DNA from: Oceanispirochaeta crateris | GTDB lineage: Bacteria; Spirochaetota; Spirochaetia; DSM-2461 | DNA length: 64,000 nucleotides | Assembly (NCBI RefSeq): GCF_008329965.1 | Contig: NZ_CP036150.1 | Span: 1,116,001 to 1,180,000, forward strand | Direction: 5' to 3' | Shown here: positions 14,964-24,180 of the stretch, piece after piece | Position numbering within the stretch: position 1 is the first letter of the stretch | How the letters are laid out: every line of letters begins with the position of its first letter | Made by a program: the position numbers and the translations under genes | The notes under the pieces: model-generated | Seen by the model: only the letters and a program-made list of their open reading frames with translations | Told to the model about the DNA's origin: nothing | The model's database searches: none

Positions 14964-16603
14964 AATACCTTTCTTTTCAGAAGTTCCAAAGTCCATTTTC
15001 TGGCAAGGTTTAAGGCTTCTTCTCCTGTAGAGCAATTCTTTCTGAAATGAGCCGCTGCAGGTAAAATAGACATTAAAGTACCTTTTTGATTATGGGTGAG
15101 GGAACTTAGGAATTCTATCAATGAAGTATCAATCACAGGAAAATCATGAATTTCTCTGGCAAAGGAGTGTAAAAAATCTGAACGACTCTGAAATGGTATT
15201 CCCGCGCTCATCATGCGAAAGTCTCCGGATGTTCCCTTCTGATTCTGAATGAAATCAAGATGCACTCCGTCACCCCTGATATTTTCGATGAAAGCGTTCA
15301 TGGAGTTCGCTTTATTTTCAAGACAAGTTTTGTAATGAATCATAGGTTTGGATATGTATCGAAAGCCTCCGGGAAATTTTTCCCGGTCCAAGGATTGATT
15401 ATGGAGAACAAAACTTAGAAATTGACTTTCTATTCCATCCATTCTTGAACTCTGTTTTTGAAAATAAGGGAAAATATAGCTTCCCCTGGAATAGGGCTTC
15501 CCATAAGGATATGAAAAATCAGTCCCAAACAGACTAATTTGTTTTGCTCCCAGTGACTCGGCAAGACTCAAAGCTGCATGAGTAACATTTCCACCGGATG
15601 TATCGATTCTGGGAAAGCTCCTGAAATTTCTGCTCACATAATTTGAAAAGGGATGATCACTCGTAAAAAAAAAGTATTTTTTCGCTATTCGAGTTAAAAA
15701 AGGGGGAGATGCCAAATCAAGGATCAGTGGGATATCTTCGGGGTAACCCTGCATAAAATGATGATAGCTGATATGTTGGCAATCAATAGAAATGACCATA
15801 TCCGGTTTTATACCATGGCTTAGTAAAACAGGAAGAGAGGTGTCTGTGGCTATGAGTGTGGATTCATTTCTATACTGTAAAAGATGGTCAATCTGTTTTT
15901 CAAGGCTTGGACCAGCGGCTGTAATTTGAACTTTTTTAACGGGATTCAGAGTCAAGGTCGTCTCTTCGGAGGCTTTCAGATTCGTTAGAGTATTGACAAA
16001 CCATTTTTTACCAAAATGGGTTTGGACCGTATAATCATCTGTTATGGTAGAAATAGATTCTTTGACAACATCTGCCACTCTATGGAAAAAATCTGATGTA
16101 TTGTCCACTCTAGGACGCAAACTGATACTTTGAAGATCACCTGAAAGAACTGGAATATACCTGGACAAAAGAAAAGGCTTAAAGTCCTCCGCATTCCGGG
16201 ATATCCATATGGAGACTCTTTTATCAAGAAAAAGAGAGCTTAAATCCATTTCTCTTAGTATTGCTCTTATGATTTCAGGTTCTGTATCAATGATTAAAAG
16301 ACTCACTAAATTCTGATTTTCAAGGAGTGGTAATAAGTGATATGCTCCTCCTAATCCATAGGCCAAAATTGTTCCTGCAGTATTTTGAGAAGATGAAAAT
16401 CTCCTTCCTTCCTTAATAGGATTAAACCGGGAATGCAAGGGTTTATCACTCCCGGAATTGCTTAATACTGGAACAAGACTGCCATCCCTTGCCGTTATAA
16501 AATGGACATGTGGGGAATCATTGCTTCGGCTAATCAGATGAGCCGCTTCTGGAGAAGTCTGAGAGAGACACAGTAGATTTTTATCAAGGAAATCGTTCTT
16601 CAT
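14954..16603 (-). CDS. DUF115 / Maf-type motility-associated protein (copy 1)
   Basis: A 549-residue protein with a central DUF115 (MptE-like) domain. ITAAGPSLEKQIDHL opens a nucleotide-sugar or pterin-binding fold, and the DTSLPVLLSHGIKPDMVISID stretch is typical, with FGTDFSYP further on. Family members called motility-associated factors are linked in other bacteria to transfer of nonulosonic acids to flagellin. No membrane segment is seen. Its start overlaps the stop of the next upstream paralogue by four bases, so the two are translated together. The family is clear, and a flagellin-glycosylation role in a spirochaete is inference. Confidence 0.75.
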   Translation of the reverse strand: MKNDFLDKNLLCLSQTSPEAAHLISRSNDSPHVHFITARDGSLVPVLSNSGSDKPLHSRFNPIKEGRRFSSSQNTAGTILAYGLGGAYHLLPLLENQNLVSLLIIDTEPEIIRAILREMDLSSLFLDKRVSIWISRNAEDFKPFLLSRYIPVLSGDLQSISLRPRVDNTSDFFHRVADVVKESISTITDDYTVQTHFGKKWFVNTLTNLKASEETTLTLNPVKKVQITAAGPSLEKQIDHLLQYRNESTLIATDTSLPVLLSHGIKPDMVISIDCQHISYHHFMQGYPEDIPLILDLASPPFLTRIAKKYFFFTSDHPFSNYVSRNFRSFPRIDTSGGNVTHAALSLAESLGAKQISLFGTDFSYPYGKPYSRGSYIFPYFQKQSSRMDGIESQFLSFVLHNQSLDREKFPGGFRYISKPMIHYKTCLENKANSMNAFIENIRGDGVHLDFIQNQKGTSGDFRMMSAGIPFQSRSDFLHSFAREIHDFPVIDTSLIEFLSSLTHNQKGTLMSILPAAAHFRKNCSTGEEALNLARKWTLELLKRKVFYE

Positions 16604-18096
16604 ATGAGCTGACCGATCTTGTGAAGAAATAATTTCATCCTAGAAATGATCTCTTCAGGATTATCTGATATTGAGAACTCTGGAAACAGCTCACTACTAG
16701 TCTGATTCAAGAATTGTGTAGGGACTGAAGACTTTTCAAATTGATGAAGTTCATGATTTAAAGAACTTCTTAATTCACTGATTTTTCGAATTCTCTCTCG
16801 TAAATTGGGATAATGGATAGATCTCTTAAGAACAATTTGTTTTGTGCCTTTCATTGAAATTGAAGGTATCGTATTTTTAGTTTTAAAAGGTAAATTGACC
16901 TGTATTGGTGATAACCTTAAAAAGTTATCCGGAAATTTCTGATTTCTGAACCAGGCTGAATATGTATCCATACTCTTTGAATATCGAAAATGGTTTTCAA
17001 TTTTATAAGCCATGTCATTGGCTCTATTAAAATAGGATGAGACTCCAGGGAAAAATCTATTTTCATTTTTTAGGATAATAGATTTAAAAGAATGGGGTTC
17101 TGCATGCATTTTAATATCCTTTATACAAAAATCTAATCCCGCAATATAAATAGGATGAGTACAGATTTCTTTCAAAAATGTCAAAGCAGTGGCTGCCACA
17201 GTTCCCATCTCTGCGAGGAAGGGTAACTCGTTGTTTTTAAAAAGGAGAGACTCAATATAACTTCCTTGGTTTATCCCAGCCAAATGATTTTGATTATCCC
17301 TAAAGGAAGCTGTTACAGGAGCGATACACAAAGTAGAAGGATCCAGATATTTTAAGTGTTCACGCGCATAAAACCCAGGGTCAGTCGTAAACAGTATATC
17401 TGGAATGATATCATATTCCTTCAAAATTGATAATGATGAGGGAAGAGCGACAATGAAATAGTCTTTTTGCAATTCCTGAATACGGTCGATATGATTTTCC
17501 AATGAAGGCCCCGATGCTGCCAGGATCACAGCTCTGTCAAGAGGTGATGCAATACAGGTCGAATAGTCATGTCTAAGATAATTTCGGATGCCATTACAAA
17601 TCCAGAGTTTGGAAAATTGCCTTTTAGTTATTTCATTTCCTTGAAGTATTCTCAGGTGCTCTAATATTTTATAGCGAATATGCTTGCATTCATCTGGGAA
17701 TAAATACTTTGATGCTGGCCATTCCAAGAAAATTATATCTCTCATATTTAGTCTGGTCAGAGTTTTATCCAGTACTGTTGTGAGGGAATCATTCATGTTG
17801 GGAGCATAGGAAAATATGTTATCCAGAACTCCTTTTTCGCTGCAGTATTGATATGTGTTTGAATGAAAGAAAACAGAAAAAATTAAGTTTTGGGGATGAA
17901 TCAGACTCAATTCATTCAAAAGATAACCTAATCCCGGTTCCAGCACGATGATCAATTTGTTTTTACTATAGCTTTTATCTTGAATAAAATTATTAACAAA
18001 AAGACGCGCTTCTTTTAAAGGATCATATTTAGAATGAAGATATTTATTATTGATTCTGGCCGTAGGAGTTCCTGATTGACTCATCTCCAGATGCAT
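16600..18096 (-). CDS. DUF115 / Maf-type motility-associated protein (copy 2)
   Basis: A 498-residue paralogue of the gene downstream. The core AVILAASGPSLENHIDRI and the partner motif SSLSILKEYDIIPDILFTTDPGF match the same MptE-like fold, and IAGLDFCIKD corresponds to FGTDFSYP of the other copy. The N-terminal third differs, with KLIIVLEPGLGYLLNEL in place of the other copy's LAYGLGGAYHLLPL, which is the same position in the family. It lies one base after the GAF-like gene and four bases into its partner. Two different copies side by side suggest separate acceptors or a heteromer. Confidence 0.75.
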   Translation of the reverse strand: MHLEMSQSGTPTARINNKYLHSKYDPLKEARLFVNNFIQDKSYSKNKLIIVLEPGLGYLLNELSLIHPQNLIFSVFFHSNTYQYCSEKGVLDNIFSYAPNMNDSLTTVLDKTLTRLNMRDIIFLEWPASKYLFPDECKHIRYKILEHLRILQGNEITKRQFSKLWICNGIRNYLRHDYSTCIASPLDRAVILAASGPSLENHIDRIQELQKDYFIVALPSSLSILKEYDIIPDILFTTDPGFYAREHLKYLDPSTLCIAPVTASFRDNQNHLAGINQGSYIESLLFKNNELPFLAEMGTVAATALTFLKEICTHPIYIAGLDFCIKDIKMHAEPHSFKSIILKNENRFFPGVSSYFNRANDMAYKIENHFRYSKSMDTYSAWFRNQKFPDNFLRLSPIQVNLPFKTKNTIPSISMKGTKQIVLKRSIHYPNLRERIRKISELRSSLNHELHQFEKSSVPTQFLNQTSSELFPEFSISDNPEEIISRMKLFLHKIGQLI

Positions 18097-18097
18097 T

Positions 18098-19039
18098 TTA
18101 CAAAATTTCTCTCAACAATTCAGATCGTCCCTCGGCGTTGGAAGGATTTTTATATTCAACGAAATCAAGTTTGGGAGTTGATTTTAAATCCTGAAATATG
18201 AGGGGTAGTGAAGCAGCCAACTGATGAAGAAATAATTCTTTGTCGGAAATGCGAAGCTTATCGAGGAATAACAGTATTTGATTATTATCCAGCTCTAATA
18301 TTTTCTGTTGAGATCCTGCCATTGTTCTAAAAACCGACAGAATTTCCTTTTTTATATGGATATGGGATAAACCATCATCAGTTTGAGATAAAAGATTCAT
18401 GAGAGGCTGGAGATTGATCTTAATAATCGCTATATCTCGTCCTTCATAAGCAGCAAGAATCATTGCAATATCATCTTTTAATGGTTTTCTCTGGCTATGA
18501 ACCGGATTTTCCAAGAGAACTTTACGACTATTAAATATTTTTGAAGAATATCTTGAACTGATTATTTGAAAGGAGTCCTCCCAATCATCGGGTACAAAAC
18601 TAGCCCATTGAGTAATCATAATAACAGAATACAAATGATCATTGACAACAAAGGGTAACCAGTATATGTCTTCCAATAAACCGAATTCTCTAGAAGACAT
18701 ATAGTTTTTCAAAAAAAGAGGCACCTCTGTTGTACACAAGGGTGACTTATTTTGTAACAAAAGAGAGAACTCTTTGCTATCCATGACATGATTATCCAGT
18801 CTTAAACGATTTGTAGTAGTTATGTCATACCCTTTTGATAATAAACAATCATAGGAAGAGTGATCATCGTTGATTAAAAAAAGAGAAGCCTTATCTATAT
18901 TGAATGACTCAGTTAAATATCGAAAAAGAATAGCCGCAAAATCAACACTAGAACCAATAGATTCAACTTTGTTAAAAAATTGTGACCATACACTTTCTTC
19001 TTCTATTTGAGAGTTTGCTGCTCTATTCAGTAGTCCCAT
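18098..19039 (-). CDS. GAF-like domain protein
   Basis: A 313-residue soluble protein. Residues about 25-165 read as a GAF-type sensor fold (DFAAILFRYLTESFNIDKASLFLIN, then LEDIYWLPFVVNDHLYSVIMI). The C-terminal half is uncharacterised, and AIIKINLQPLMNLL with a later NNQILLFLDKL is faintly like a degenerate cyclase domain. No catalytic or DNA-binding motif is seen. Its ATG overlaps the stop of the upstream acidic protein (TAATG), which indicates coupling. It may be a sensory partner of the acidic protein, but this rests only on position. Confidence 0.55.
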   Translation of the reverse strand: MGLLNRAANSQIEEESVWSQFFNKVESIGSSVDFAAILFRYLTESFNIDKASLFLINDDHSSYDCLLSKGYDITTTNRLRLDNHVMDSKEFSLLLQNKSPLCTTEVPLFLKNYMSSREFGLLEDIYWLPFVVNDHLYSVIMITQWASFVPDDWEDSFQIISSRYSSKIFNSRKVLLENPVHSQRKPLKDDIAMILAAYEGRDIAIIKINLQPLMNLLSQTDDGLSHIHIKKEILSVFRTMAGSQQKILELDNNQILLFLDKLRISDKELFLHQLAASLPLIFQDLKSTPKLDFVEYKNPSNAEGRSELLREIL

Positions 19040-21822
19040 TAGCTAGTGATTCCAAGTTCCTCAAAAATCTTTTTATAGACTTCAAAATGTTCACTACGAG
19101 CAAATTCCTGAATTTTCTCCTCCGGGAGAGACTCGAGTAGCTGATCCATATAAGTTAATATTTCCCTTATTTCTTCCCGTAATTCAGGAGGAAGTTTTTT
19201 CAAGCTAGCACTATTTCTGGCATCATCTAAAAAACTTCGTTCTTTCGTATCAGAGGGCAGCGAATCAGCACCGTCCATAGATTTTTCATTTTGTGGAGAG
19301 GTGGGAGTTTCTTCCGTTGATTTATCATCAGGGATTTCACTGCTGAATTCAAACTCTTCAGGGACTTCTTCTATCTCAAGATCCAGAATCTCCTCAGGTT
19401 CGATGATTTGATCATCAGAGTCTTCTTCAGAATCCAAATCATGAGGTAAATCAATAGAAATGACATCATCTTCAATATCATCAATTTCTAAATCCTCAGG
19501 TTCTGTTAAAACCCCTTCAAAATCATCAGGTATTTCATCTAAATCAATTTCAATACTCTCTGTTTCATCAGCACTTTCCTCTGAAGATTCATCTTCTGGT
19601 ATTGCCAATGCTTCAAGAGAATTGAGATCGATCTCTTCTGTTCCAGGAAGAACATCGTCATCTTCAAAAAATGAGTCTGATTGATCAAGAATAGAATCAA
19701 TTGAATCTAGTTCTTCTTGCATTTCTGTGTTCAAATCGAGAGAATCATCAAGTTTCAATTCGTCCAAATCCATATTGTCTTCATCATTTGAAGACGTCTC
19801 ATTTTCAGAAAAATCAGATATATCAAGTGTAATTTCATCCTCAGATTCTGTAATATTTGGTACATTATCACCTATTTCAAGATCATCAAAATCATGTACA
19901 TCAGGTAAAGATGAAGAATCGAGACTTATATTGATATCAGAGTCATCGGAATCAACATCTGTCAGATCGATAGTAGGTGAGTCTTTCAGATCCTCCACAG
20001 AAAATTCATCCAAGTCATCCGAAATTGTAATTTCATCCAGTTCTGATAGATCTGTAGAAGACTCATCCATTGATTCAGAAGGATCGTCCATCTCTAGATC
20101 AACAATCTCTCCTTCATCATATTCATCACCATTTTCATCTGAAAGCTTCAAGTCAAAATCAAAATCTTCTGGTTCATCTTCTTCTATTGGATCACTAACT
20201 GCATCCTCTTCAAGATCAAACGCATCTAGAGAAATTTCTTCAATATCATCAAAAGAGATATCTTCTTTAGTTGATGTTTTATCCTCTGAATCATCTAAAC
20301 CGAATTCTTCTAGAGAAACATCTTCTGGTTCAAGAATATCTAAGTCATTTACAGTTGTCGGTTCTTTTTCTGCTGTATCAGCAGTTAAATCAAGAACCAG
20401 TTCTTCATCGTCGAAGGGTTGCTCTTCGACGTCGAGAGAGATCTCATCATCCATTGAAAAATCATCTATGGAGAGCTCCTCATCGTCATCTAGTGATATT
20501 TCTTCGATCTCCAGTGATAACTCTTCATCTTCCAGGGAGAGTTCTTCAACATCCAGTGATAATTCATCGTCGTCCAGTGATAATTCATCGTCATCCAGTG
20601 ATAATTCATCGTCATCCAGTGATAATTCATCGTCATCCAGTGATAATTCATCGTCATCCAGTGATAATTCATCGTCATCCAGTGATAATTCATCGTCATC
20701 CAGTGATAATTCATCGTCATCCAGTGATAATTCATCGTCATCCAGTGATAATTCATCGTCATCCAGTGATAATTCATCGTCGTCCAGGGAAAGCTCTTCA
20801 ACATCCAATGATAATTCATCGTCGTCTAGTGAAAGATCTTCATCATCGAAGTTTATATCACTCACAGCAATGTCATCATCTGCTGAATCGCTATCATCAA
20901 AAGTTAAATCATCCAGAGAGAGATCCTCTGTTTCTAGAAAAGACTCGTCAAGAAGATCTTCATTTTCGGGTTCAGAAAGAATTGATAAACCGGGATCTTC
21001 CTGGTTTAAATCATTATTCGCTACATCTTCAACGGTCATTTCAGCGGTGTTGAAGATATTATCCAGCTCATCTCCAGTGAGAACGATAGACTCGTCATCA
21101 TCTTCATCAAAGAAACCACTTCCACTTCCATCAACAGATTCATCGCTATTAGAATCGTTAGAGTAGGGTTGTTTGATCAATTGATTTCGTATATCAAGTA
21201 TTTCACTTTTAATCGTTGATAATTCCTGTTCTATTTTCCCTAATAATTCAGTTTGTTTTTCAACCAAACTGAGGGCTACTTCAGATTCCTGTGTTGAATT
21301 ATCAGAATGAATTTTGTCATCCTTTGTTGATGATTCCTCTTGTGAGATCTCAAGATTATGATCGATCATAAAATCATCTGCGGCCTGAATATCACCGTCA
21401 TCTAAATCTATGGAAGAGTCATCCTTATCCCATGGAACTTCATCCAGCGCATCGTCCGAGGGACTCCAGCTGTCTTCGGCCATAGAAATGAGTTCATCCT
21501 CTTCTTCTGGTGAAATCAGATCATCTCCAAAATCGTCAAGATCAGGAAGATCATAATCTTCTTCAGTATCCATCATATCATCTTCGAAATCTAAAAAGTC
21601 ATCACTTCTATCTAGATCATTTAGATTAAAATCATCCATTTCTGAGTCCATTTCAGATTCGTTGATGTCTAAATCAAGATCATCAAAGTTTAAATCATCC
21701 AGACTTTCTTCTTCTAAAGAAACAGATCCAGATACAACACCTGGGATGTCTTTGAGATCTTTTTTAACCCATGTGCCGTAGTTTTCAAGTTCACCATTAT
21801 TGTTATCTATTTCCCTGGCCAT
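19039..21822 (-). CDS. Giant acidic repeat protein with conserved C-terminal helix domain
   Basis: A 927-residue protein made almost entirely of Asp, Glu, Ser and Leu. It has no signal peptide or membrane segment. Its middle holds 11 near-identical 7-residue units, S-L-D-D-D-E-L, with diverged units on both sides (SLDVEEL, SLEDEEL). The last 50 residues change character: LPPELREEIREILTYMDQLLESLPEEKIQEFARSEH is a basic-acidic helical domain without repeats and is probably the functional or conserved part. A short Gln/Glu coiled coil lies near residues 190-215 (VEKQTELLGKIEQELSTIK). AGGAG six bases before the ATG supports the start. It leads the operon with the GAF-like and DUF115 genes. A scaffold or cation-binding disordered spacer is plausible, but the function is unknown. 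Confidence 0.7.
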   Translation of the reverse strand: MAREIDNNNGELENYGTWVKKDLKDIPGVVSGSVSLEEESLDDLNFDDLDLDINESEMDSEMDDFNLNDLDRSDDFLDFEDDMMDTEEDYDLPDLDDFGDDLISPEEEDELISMAEDSWSPSDDALDEVPWDKDDSSIDLDDGDIQAADDFMIDHNLEISQEESSTKDDKIHSDNSTQESEVALSLVEKQTELLGKIEQELSTIKSEILDIRNQLIKQPYSNDSNSDESVDGSGSGFFDEDDDESIVLTGDELDNIFNTAEMTVEDVANNDLNQEDPGLSILSEPENEDLLDESFLETEDLSLDDLTFDDSDSADDDIAVSDINFDDEDLSLDDDELSLDVEELSLDDDELSLDDDELSLDDDELSLDDDELSLDDDELSLDDDELSLDDDELSLDDDELSLDDDELSLDDDELSLDDDELSLDVEELSLEDEELSLEIEEISLDDDEELSIDDFSMDDEISLDVEEQPFDDEELVLDLTADTAEKEPTTVNDLDILEPEDVSLEEFGLDDSEDKTSTKEDISFDDIEEISLDAFDLEEDAVSDPIEEDEPEDFDFDLKLSDENGDEYDEGEIVDLEMDDPSESMDESSTDLSELDEITISDDLDEFSVEDLKDSPTIDLTDVDSDDSDINISLDSSSLPDVHDFDDLEIGDNVPNITESEDEITLDISDFSENETSSNDEDNMDLDELKLDDSLDLNTEMQEELDSIDSILDQSDSFFEDDDVLPGTEEIDLNSLEALAIPEDESSEESADETESIEIDLDEIPDDFEGVLTEPEDLEIDDIEDDVISIDLPHDLDSEEDSDDQIIEPEEILDLEIEEVPEEFEFSSEIPDDKSTEETPTSPQNEKSMDGADSLPSDTKERSFLDDARNSASLKKLPPELREEIREILTYMDQLLESLPEEKIQEFARSEHFEVYKKIFEELGITS
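20552..20782. repeat. Minisatellite, 11 copies of a 21-bp unit
   Basis: The unit TCCAGTGATAATTCATCGTC plus A or G repeats every 21 bases from 20552 to 20782. It is almost invariant, with variation mainly at the last base (copies 1 and 11 end in G). The period is a multiple of three, so copy-number change alters protein length without a frameshift. Diverged units flank it on both sides (about 20500-20551 and 20783-20850). Confidence 0.95.
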
Positions 21823-21963
21823 TCACTGCTCCTGTATCCAGAATAATAAACCTTTAATGAATTATCGGAAACCCAACCTGAAAAGTTGAATATAACAATC
21901 ATTTTATATCATTTTACCAGATTATGCCTGTCTGGTGTTAAGGTTTTTGCAGAATATCCGTAA

Positions 21964-22410
21964 ATGATAAATATGATTACCATGAAGTATTATTGGCCTT
22001 TAATGGCTGCCCTTATCATTTATACGGTTCTCAGTTTTTTTTGGGGTAAAACAGGCATTCAATCTATCATTGAAATGGAAAGGGTGAGAAGTCAACTAGA
22101 GTTGAATCTAAACGAATTAAATCAAATTAACAATCAATTAAATGAAGACCTGGGGTCATTGAGCAGTGATCCTGAACGCATTGCCATACAATCTAGAAAT
22201 TTAGGCTACATTCAGGACAATGAAAGAATCCTGTTTATGAATTTAAACGGATTAAGCGCTTCTAAAATGAATGTGGGTAAAATCCTTCATCTGGAACAAA
22301 AGATGGAGAAACCAGAACAATCATTCAAATGGATAGCATTCATTACTTTTCTAAGTGGCTCTCTTCTTGCCTTTATTTCTGATCGAAAAAAAGAAATCAT
22401 TAATCAATGA
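21964..22410 (+). CDS. Septum formation initiator (DivIC/FtsB-like) protein
   Basis: A 148-residue bitopic protein. A membrane segment (about residues 10-28, LMAALIIYTVLSFFWG) is followed by a coiled coil of Leu/Asn/Gln heptads (LELNLNELNQINNQLNEDLGSL). The family motif SSDPERIAIQSRNLGYIQDNERI matches the end of DivIC/FtsB proteins, which join FtsL and FtsQ at the division site. A second hydrophobic segment near residues 122-138 is not usual. No clear Shine-Dalgarno is visible, and a start at 21982 is also possible. It overlaps the convergent ABC gene by 11 bases. Confidence 0.72.
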   Translation: MINMITMKYYWPLMAALIIYTVLSFFWGKTGIQSIIEMERVRSQLELNLNELNQINNQLNEDLGSLSSDPERIAIQSRNLGYIQDNERILFMNLNGLSASKMNVGKILHLEQKMEKPEQSFKWIAFITFLSGSLLAFISDRKKEIINQ

Positions 22411-23200
22411 CTTTAACTCTCTGACCACTTAACTCCTGTGGCAAAGGCGGTTTAGCTAATTGTTCACGAAATAGATTTTCTCGTCTATAGAGCAGCTCCA
22501 TGGGAATTTGGTAAGCATCTTCTAGGTAATCTCTTGTGAGAACCTCAGAAGAAGGGCCAGTAATGATTGAATGATCTTTACTAAAAAGTAATGCATTATC
22601 AGAGTATTTTAGAGATAAATCTAATTCATGTATGGAAAAGTACAACGTTTTATTTCTGTTATGTGCGAAATCTTCCAGATATTCAAGAATCTTCTCTTTC
22701 CACTTGTCTTCCAGTGCAAAAATGGGTTCATCCATCATTATGTAAGGAGAACCATAAAGAAGACTAAAGGCAATGGATATTTTCTGCATATCCCCTTTGC
22801 TGTTTTCCTGAAATCTTTTACCAAGACATGAATCTAATTCAAAGTTCATTATGATATCTTCAACTAAATTTCCATCATCATTCTGCCCCTGCTCATATAC
22901 AAAATCTAAGAGGGCACCAATTTTTTCTTCCGTTTCAAATTCCATATTCTGGTAAATAAATGAAATCAATCTGTTTCGACTTTCTTCATCATTCATAAGA
23001 CTTGTATCGATACCATTTACCTGTACAGATCCCGCGGTGGGGCGTATGCGCCCCCCAGCCAGTAGCAAGAGAGTACTTTTTCCCGTTCCATTTTGACCGA
23101 CAAGAGTTGTCATACCAGCTGGCAATTGGAGTGTTATATCTTTGAATACTGCTAATTCTTCACTTTCATAGGAAAATGAAACGTTATTCAATTCAATCAT
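22400..23200 (-). CDS. Orphan ABC transporter ATP-binding protein
   Basis: A 266-residue ABC ATPase with Walker A GQNGTGKST, Walker B YIMMDEP and the switch His in SIHELD. The signature motif is altered: NSKGDMQKISIA stands where LSGGQ is expected. The ATPase may still work in a dimer but is atypical. About 35 extra C-terminal residues are rich in Arg, Pro and Lys. No permease gene is near. It is two bases downstream of the glycosyltransferase gpgS and is probably co-transcribed with it. The substrate is unknown. Confidence 0.75.
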   Translation of the reverse strand: MIELNNVSFSYESEELAVFKDITLQLPAGMTTLVGQNGTGKSTLLLLAGGRIRPTAGSVQVNGIDTSLMNDEESRNRLISFIYQNMEFETEEKIGALLDFVYEQGQNDDGNLVEDIIMNFELDSCLGKRFQENSKGDMQKISIAFSLLYGSPYIMMDEPIFALEDKWKEKILEYLEDFAHNRNKTLYFSIHELDLSLKYSDNALLFSKDHSIITGPSSEVLTRDYLEDAYQIPMELLYRRENLFREQLAKPPLPQELSGQRVKVID

Positions 23201-23202
23201 CT

Positions 23203-24180
23203 TTATTTCTTTCCTCGATTCAGTTTCTGATATTCGGCTATGGTATTCATGGGAGGACGTTCGGCTTCTGGGATGTTGTATTCTACCGCTTCGAAAATTT
23301 CATCTTTCACTTGAAACTGTCTGAAAATGGTTGGTAAATCAACAACATCCTGAATCATACCATACTGAAGCAATCTATTGAGAAATGTTTGAAGTATCCC
23401 AAAAGACATTTTCCCAAGAGCTCTGGTCGTCTGATTCCGATGCACACGCTGATCCAGATCTGTTTGAGCAAAAGCACTCATTCCAAACTGGTGATAGACA
23501 TCAAGAATGTGAGACGTTTCAACACCATACCCAATAGGGAATGGTATGCTTTCAAGGACTTCCCGCCTAACTGCATACTCTCCAGACAGAGGTTGAATAA
23601 TCGCTGTTAATTCCGGAAAAAATAGCGAAAAGAGGGGCCGCGTCAATATTTCGGTTACACGACCGCCCCCTGATGGCCTGATACTGTCTGAAAACGCCAG
23701 AGGACGGTCATAAAATGCCTTTACATATTGAACTTCGGGACGTTTGATCAGCGGCCCAACCATGCCATACACAAAACGGGGATGAATATTTTTTATATCT
23801 GCATCGATGTAAACGATGATATCCCCTTTGAGCTGATAAATCGCTTTCCAAAGATTTTCACCTTTGCCTTTCATAGGCTCAAGATCAGGAAGAATATCTG
23901 ACGCCAGATATGTATCCGCACCAAAAGATGAGGCAATCTCAAGGGTCTTATCATCAGAACCTGAGTCAATGACCGCTATTTCATCGAGCAGAGGATATCT
24001 GTTCATGAGTTCTGATTTGAACATGACTACTTCTTTACCAATGGTCTTTTCTTCGTTCAGCGTTGGTATACAAAGAGAAATTGTCAGTCCTTGTTTTTCC
24101 TTCTCTTCAATGAGTTCTTTAAGATCTTCAAAATTGGAATGATGGTATGTGTTGTCTTTTAGCCATGAGTTAATTTTCAC
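23203..24180 (-). CDS. gpgS: Glucosyl-3-phosphoglycerate synthase
   Basis: A 325-residue GT-A glycosyltransferase of the GT81 type. SLCIPTLNEEKTIG begins the nucleotide-sugar fold, DSGSDDKT and the metal motif DADI are intact, and the stretch RPSGGGRVTEILTRPLFSLFFPEL, with GEYAVRREVLE and GYGVETSHILD, is diagnostic of GpgS. It joins glucose from NDP-glucose to 3-phosphoglycerate, the first step to the compatible solute glucosylglycerate or to related polysaccharides. No GpgP phosphatase is nearby. AAGGGG seven bases upstream selects a GTG start at 24180 rather than a TTG at 24198, giving an 11-base overlap with the upstream gene. Confidence 0.82.
   Translation of the reverse strand: MKINSWLKDNTYHHSNFEDLKELIEEKEKQGLTISLCIPTLNEEKTIGKEVVMFKSELMNRYPLLDEIAVIDSGSDDKTLEIASSFGADTYLASDILPDLEPMKGKGENLWKAIYQLKGDIIVYIDADIKNIHPRFVYGMVGPLIKRPEVQYVKAFYDRPLAFSDSIRPSGGGRVTEILTRPLFSLFFPELTAIIQPLSGEYAVRREVLESIPFPIGYGVETSHILDVYHQFGMSAFAQTDLDQRVHRNQTTRALGKMSFGILQTFLNRLLQYGMIQDVVDLPTIFRQFQVKDEIFEAVEYNIPEAERPPMNTIAEYQKLNRGKK

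Noticed and set aside
20552-20782. Possible CRISPR array
   Set aside because: Units are contiguous 21-mers with no spacers, and they are translated in the acidic protein.
20490-20819. A 109-codon minus-strand frame of repeated Met-Asn-Tyr-His-Trp units
   Set aside because: It is another frame of the same minisatellite inside the 927-aa gene. The strange repeat is a by-product of the 21-bp unit.
19727-21166. A 479-codon Ser-rich reading frame on the plus strand opposite the acidic protein
   Set aside because: It is the antisense of Asp/Glu/Ser/Leu codons. The repeat has a 21-bp period without stops in this frame, so its openness follows from the composition of the true gene. No ribosome-binding site or sensible protein is seen.
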